Shown: one piece after another, positions 5,333 to 6,715 of the stretch
Layout of the letters: each line of letters begins with the position of its first letter
Numbering within the stretch: position 1 is the stretch's first letter
From: Candidatus Brevefilum sp.
GTDB lineage: Bacteria; Chloroflexota; Anaerolineae; Anaerolineales; Anaerolineaceae
Length of the DNA stretch: 6,715 bases
Assembly (NCBI GenBank): GCA_007135845.1
Contig: SLIC01000244.1
Coordinates: forward strand, 1-6,715
Direction of reading: 5' to 3'
Notes under the pieces: model-generated
Databases searched by the model: none
What the model was told of the DNA's origin: nothing
Seen by the model: the letters and a program-made list of their open reading frames with translations, nothing else
Position numbers and translations under genes: made by a program

Positions 5333-6349
5333 ATGCAACAAAAGATTATGATGACCATTAACAATTTTGACCTTTACGAGCAAATCGAGGATCTAGAAAA
5401 CTTACCCCACATCCGCAATGTACCCGATGATGACTTGCGCCATAAACATAACCCAATGCGGCGCCAGGCGGCCCCCGATGAGATGTCAGAACTTGCTGAA
5501 AGTGAGAACGAGCTCCAATTCAGCTACCATGCTGCCAAACACGAAAAAGCCTGGCTGATTGATTCCCTGGCGGATTTTTATAACCAGCACTGGTTTGATG
5601 ACATTCTTCGGCTGATAAAAGGTGGCGGTAAGGAAGCCTCTGTTTACCAGTGCCTGGCAAATGCAACCATCGGCGAACCATACCTGGCAGCCAAGGTCTA
5701 CCGACCGCGGAAGTTCCGTCAACTGCGCAACGATTCTCTCTACCGCGAAGGCAGGGACCATCTGGACGATGAGGGACGCAAGATCACCGACGGCGGGGCA
5801 CTGCATGCCATCCACAAGCGAACCACGATTGGGATGCGCATGATGCACACATCGTGGATTGAGCACGAATTCCAAACCCTGTCACGCCTCTACGGTGCAG
5901 GTGCTGCTGTCCCTAAGCCCTTTGCCAGCGGAAACAATGCCATCTTGATGACCTATATCGGTTGGGATGACCTGTCTGCGCCGACCCTCAACACCGTCAA
6001 CTTGACAGCAAGTGAAGCCCAGCACGTCTTTCACAGCGTCCTCGAAAACGTTGATATCATGCTCGCCAACCAGCGCGTGCATGGGGACCTTTCTGCCTAT
6101 AATATCCTCTATTTTGAAGGAGAAATCTGCCTGATCGATTTCCCCCAGGCAATCGAGCCCGGGGTCAACCGTAATGCTTATGCCATCTTCCAAAGGGACA
6201 TCCATCGCCTATGCGAATATTTTCAATCCCAGGGTGTACCCTGTGATCCATTGCGCCTGGCCAAAGACCTCTGGCAGAAGCACGGCTACCCGGTCAAGTT
6301 ACCCATCGACCCCAGGCTGATGGCGCCAGATCATGTACCCGGCGAATAA
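5333..6349 (+). CDS. RIO-family serine protein kinase (bacterial RIO1-like)
   Basis: This 338-residue atypical protein kinase has the RIO catalytic core. Visible elements are a modified ATP loop IKGGGKEASVYQ (95-106), LAAKVYRP with the ATP-binding lysine K121, WIEHEFQTLSRLYGAGAAVP (175-194), the hinge-like AILMTYIGWDD (203-213), the catalytic loop VHGDLSAYNILY (249-260; D252 and N257) and the metal-binding LIDFPQAIE (267-275; D269). All key residues are present, so it should be active. The first 90 residues are acidic and charged, a likely flexible extension. RIO kinases of archaea and eukaryotes work in small-subunit ribosome maturation; the bacterial role is poorly known. The start is uncertain: AAGGA directly abuts the ATG at 5333, while in-frame ATGs at 5348 and 5351 sit 15 and 18 bases beyond it. 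The gene stands alone, without an operon partner in the window. Confidence 0.88.
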   Translation: MQQKIMMTINNFDLYEQIEDLENLPHIRNVPDDDLRHKHNPMRRQAAPDEMSELAESENELQFSYHAAKHEKAWLIDSLADFYNQHWFDDILRLIKGGGKEASVYQCLANATIGEPYLAAKVYRPRKFRQLRNDSLYREGRDHLDDEGRKITDGGALHAIHKRTTIGMRMMHTSWIEHEFQTLSRLYGAGAAVPKPFASGNNAILMTYIGWDDLSAPTLNTVNLTASEAQHVFHSVLENVDIMLANQRVHGDLSAYNILYFEGEICLIDFPQAIEPGVNRNAYAIFQRDIHRLCEYFQSQGVPCDPLRLAKDLWQKHGYPVKLPIDPRLMAPDHVPGE

Positions 6350-6381
6350 GAAACTGGTTGGAAGAATACGCTCTGTTATCG

Positions 6382-6482
6382 GGTAACAATCGTGGACACC
6401 TACGGTCAAAAGCACTCGCTGATCTCTTTAGATGGCTTTGCACCCTGGAAAGTGCGAAGCCGCCTGGAAGGACCAGCGAGAT
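6382..6482 (+). repeat. Stem-loop repeat, copy 1 (long, nested hairpin)
   Basis: Positions 6382-6425 match 6633-6676 at 34 of 44 bases without gaps, and GACCAGCGAGAT (6471-6482) is identical to 6680-6691. The outer arms CTCGCTGATC (6415-6424) and GACCAGCGAG (6471-6480) pair with one mismatch. Inside them GGCTTTGCAC (6434-6443) and GTGCGAAGCC (6452-6461) pair over 10 bp with one G-U pair around an 8-base loop. Relative to copy 2 this copy carries 42 extra bases that contain the inner hairpin. Confidence 0.65.
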
Positions 6483-6632
6483 ATATTCCATTCCCTATTC
6501 ACAACTTAATTGTCTTTGCGATCACCTCGAAGAGGTGAGAAGCAATCTCAAAAAGATGTCACAAAGGTGTCCTTGGTGTAACAAAAAGGATGATCAAAAC
6601 AACCTGTGCTGGATGTATCAAACCAATTGCTG

Positions 6633-6691
6633 GTTAACGATATTGGAGACTTGCGGTCAGGAGCACTCGCTGGTCTGGAGACCAGCGAGAT
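6633..6691 (+). repeat. Stem-loop repeat, copy 2 (short, perfect hairpin)
   Basis: CTCGCTGGTCT (6666-6676) and AGACCAGCGAG (6679-6689) form a perfect 11-bp stem with a two-base GG centre. The 33 bases before the stem (6633-6665) match those before the stem of copy 1. Just after the stem, ATCTAAAGAGA (6690-6700) is the exact reverse complement of TCTCTTTAGAT (6423-6433) in copy 1. The copy lies about 285 bp after the RIO kinase gene, and its family may continue beyond the window. Confidence 0.65.
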
Positions 6692-6715
6692 CTAAAGAGA
6701 CTGCCCTTCAAAATC

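Larger units (their letters stand above)
6350..6715. other. Non-coding right end with repeats and hairpins
   Basis: I see no supported gene in these 366 bases. They hold two related stem-loop repeats (6382-6482 and 6633-6691) and an isolated perfect hairpin, TCACCTC (6522-6528), loop GAA, GAGGTGA (6532-6538). That hairpin lacks a T-run and so is not a convincing intrinsic terminator. No clear terminator follows the RIO kinase gene. Confidence 0.6.

Noticed and set aside
5138..5383. Minus-strand frame of 81 codons across the terminator and the start of the RIO kinase gene
   Set aside because: It runs antisense through the 23-codon unit and the terminator, with no recognisable product.
5486..5875. 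Minus-strand frame of 129 codons inside the RIO kinase gene
   Set aside because: It is a shadow of the strongly supported kinase frame. The translation shows no known domain.
6374..6388. TGTTA/TAACA hairpin after the RIO kinase gene, considered as a terminator
   Set aside because: The stem is only 5 AT-rich base pairs and no T-run follows.
6294..6491. Minus-strand frame of 65 codons over the kinase end and repeat copy 1
   Set aside because: It overlaps the kinase C-terminus and a structured repeat, and its composition is unlike a protein.
6382..6715. CRISPR array at the right end
   Set aside because: There are only two diverged copies, with unequal lengths and no regular spacers; the copies fold as hairpins and no cas gene is present.

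Overview
The window looks like chromosomal DNA from a bacterium. Coding density is high, Shine-Dalgarno sites are AGGAGG-like, and TATAAT-type -10 boxes are present. The gene mix is a MalF-type sugar permease with a long membrane insertion, a pxpBCA 5-oxoprolinase operon, a YihY/BrkB membrane protein, a MazG-like protein and a bacterial RIO kinase. This mix suggests an uncultured Chloroflexota (Anaerolineae-like) genome, but that placement is inferred from gene style and was not tested by a search.

Layout. Positions 1-935 (minus) hold the N-terminal 311 codons of a carbohydrate ABC transporter permease whose 3' end lies beyond the window edge. Positions 936-1199 are an intergenic region with a -10 box for the permease and a palindrome at its predicted transcription start. 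Positions 1200-4492 (minus) form one tight operon in the transcription order yihY/brkB-like, pxpB, pxpC, pxpA. All junctions overlap (8, 4 and 16 bp), so co-transcription and translational coupling are very likely. A 155-bp divergent intergenic region (4493-4647) carries a TATAAT box for each direction. Positions 4648-5037 (plus) encode a small MazG-like all-alpha NTP pyrophosphohydrolase. Positions 5055-5245 form a compact unit made of a TTGACA-17-TACACT promoter, a strong ribosome site, a 23-codon open frame and a textbook intrinsic terminator. Positions 5333-6349 (plus) encode a RIO-family protein kinase. Positions 6350-6715 are non-coding and carry two related stem-loop repeat copies.

How the genes work together. 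PxpB, PxpC and PxpA together form the ATP-dependent prokaryotic 5-oxoprolinase, which opens pyroglutamate to glutamate. The coupled YihY/BrkB protein may be a membrane partner of this pathway, for example in transport, but that is inference. The MazG-like protein probably cleans up (d)NTPs. The RIO kinase may act in ribosome or RNA physiology. The most intriguing parts are the self-contained 23-codon unit before the RIO gene, the dispersed-looking stem-loop repeats at the right end, and the permease whose core domain is split from its first helix by about 230 residues containing several extra hydrophobic segments.
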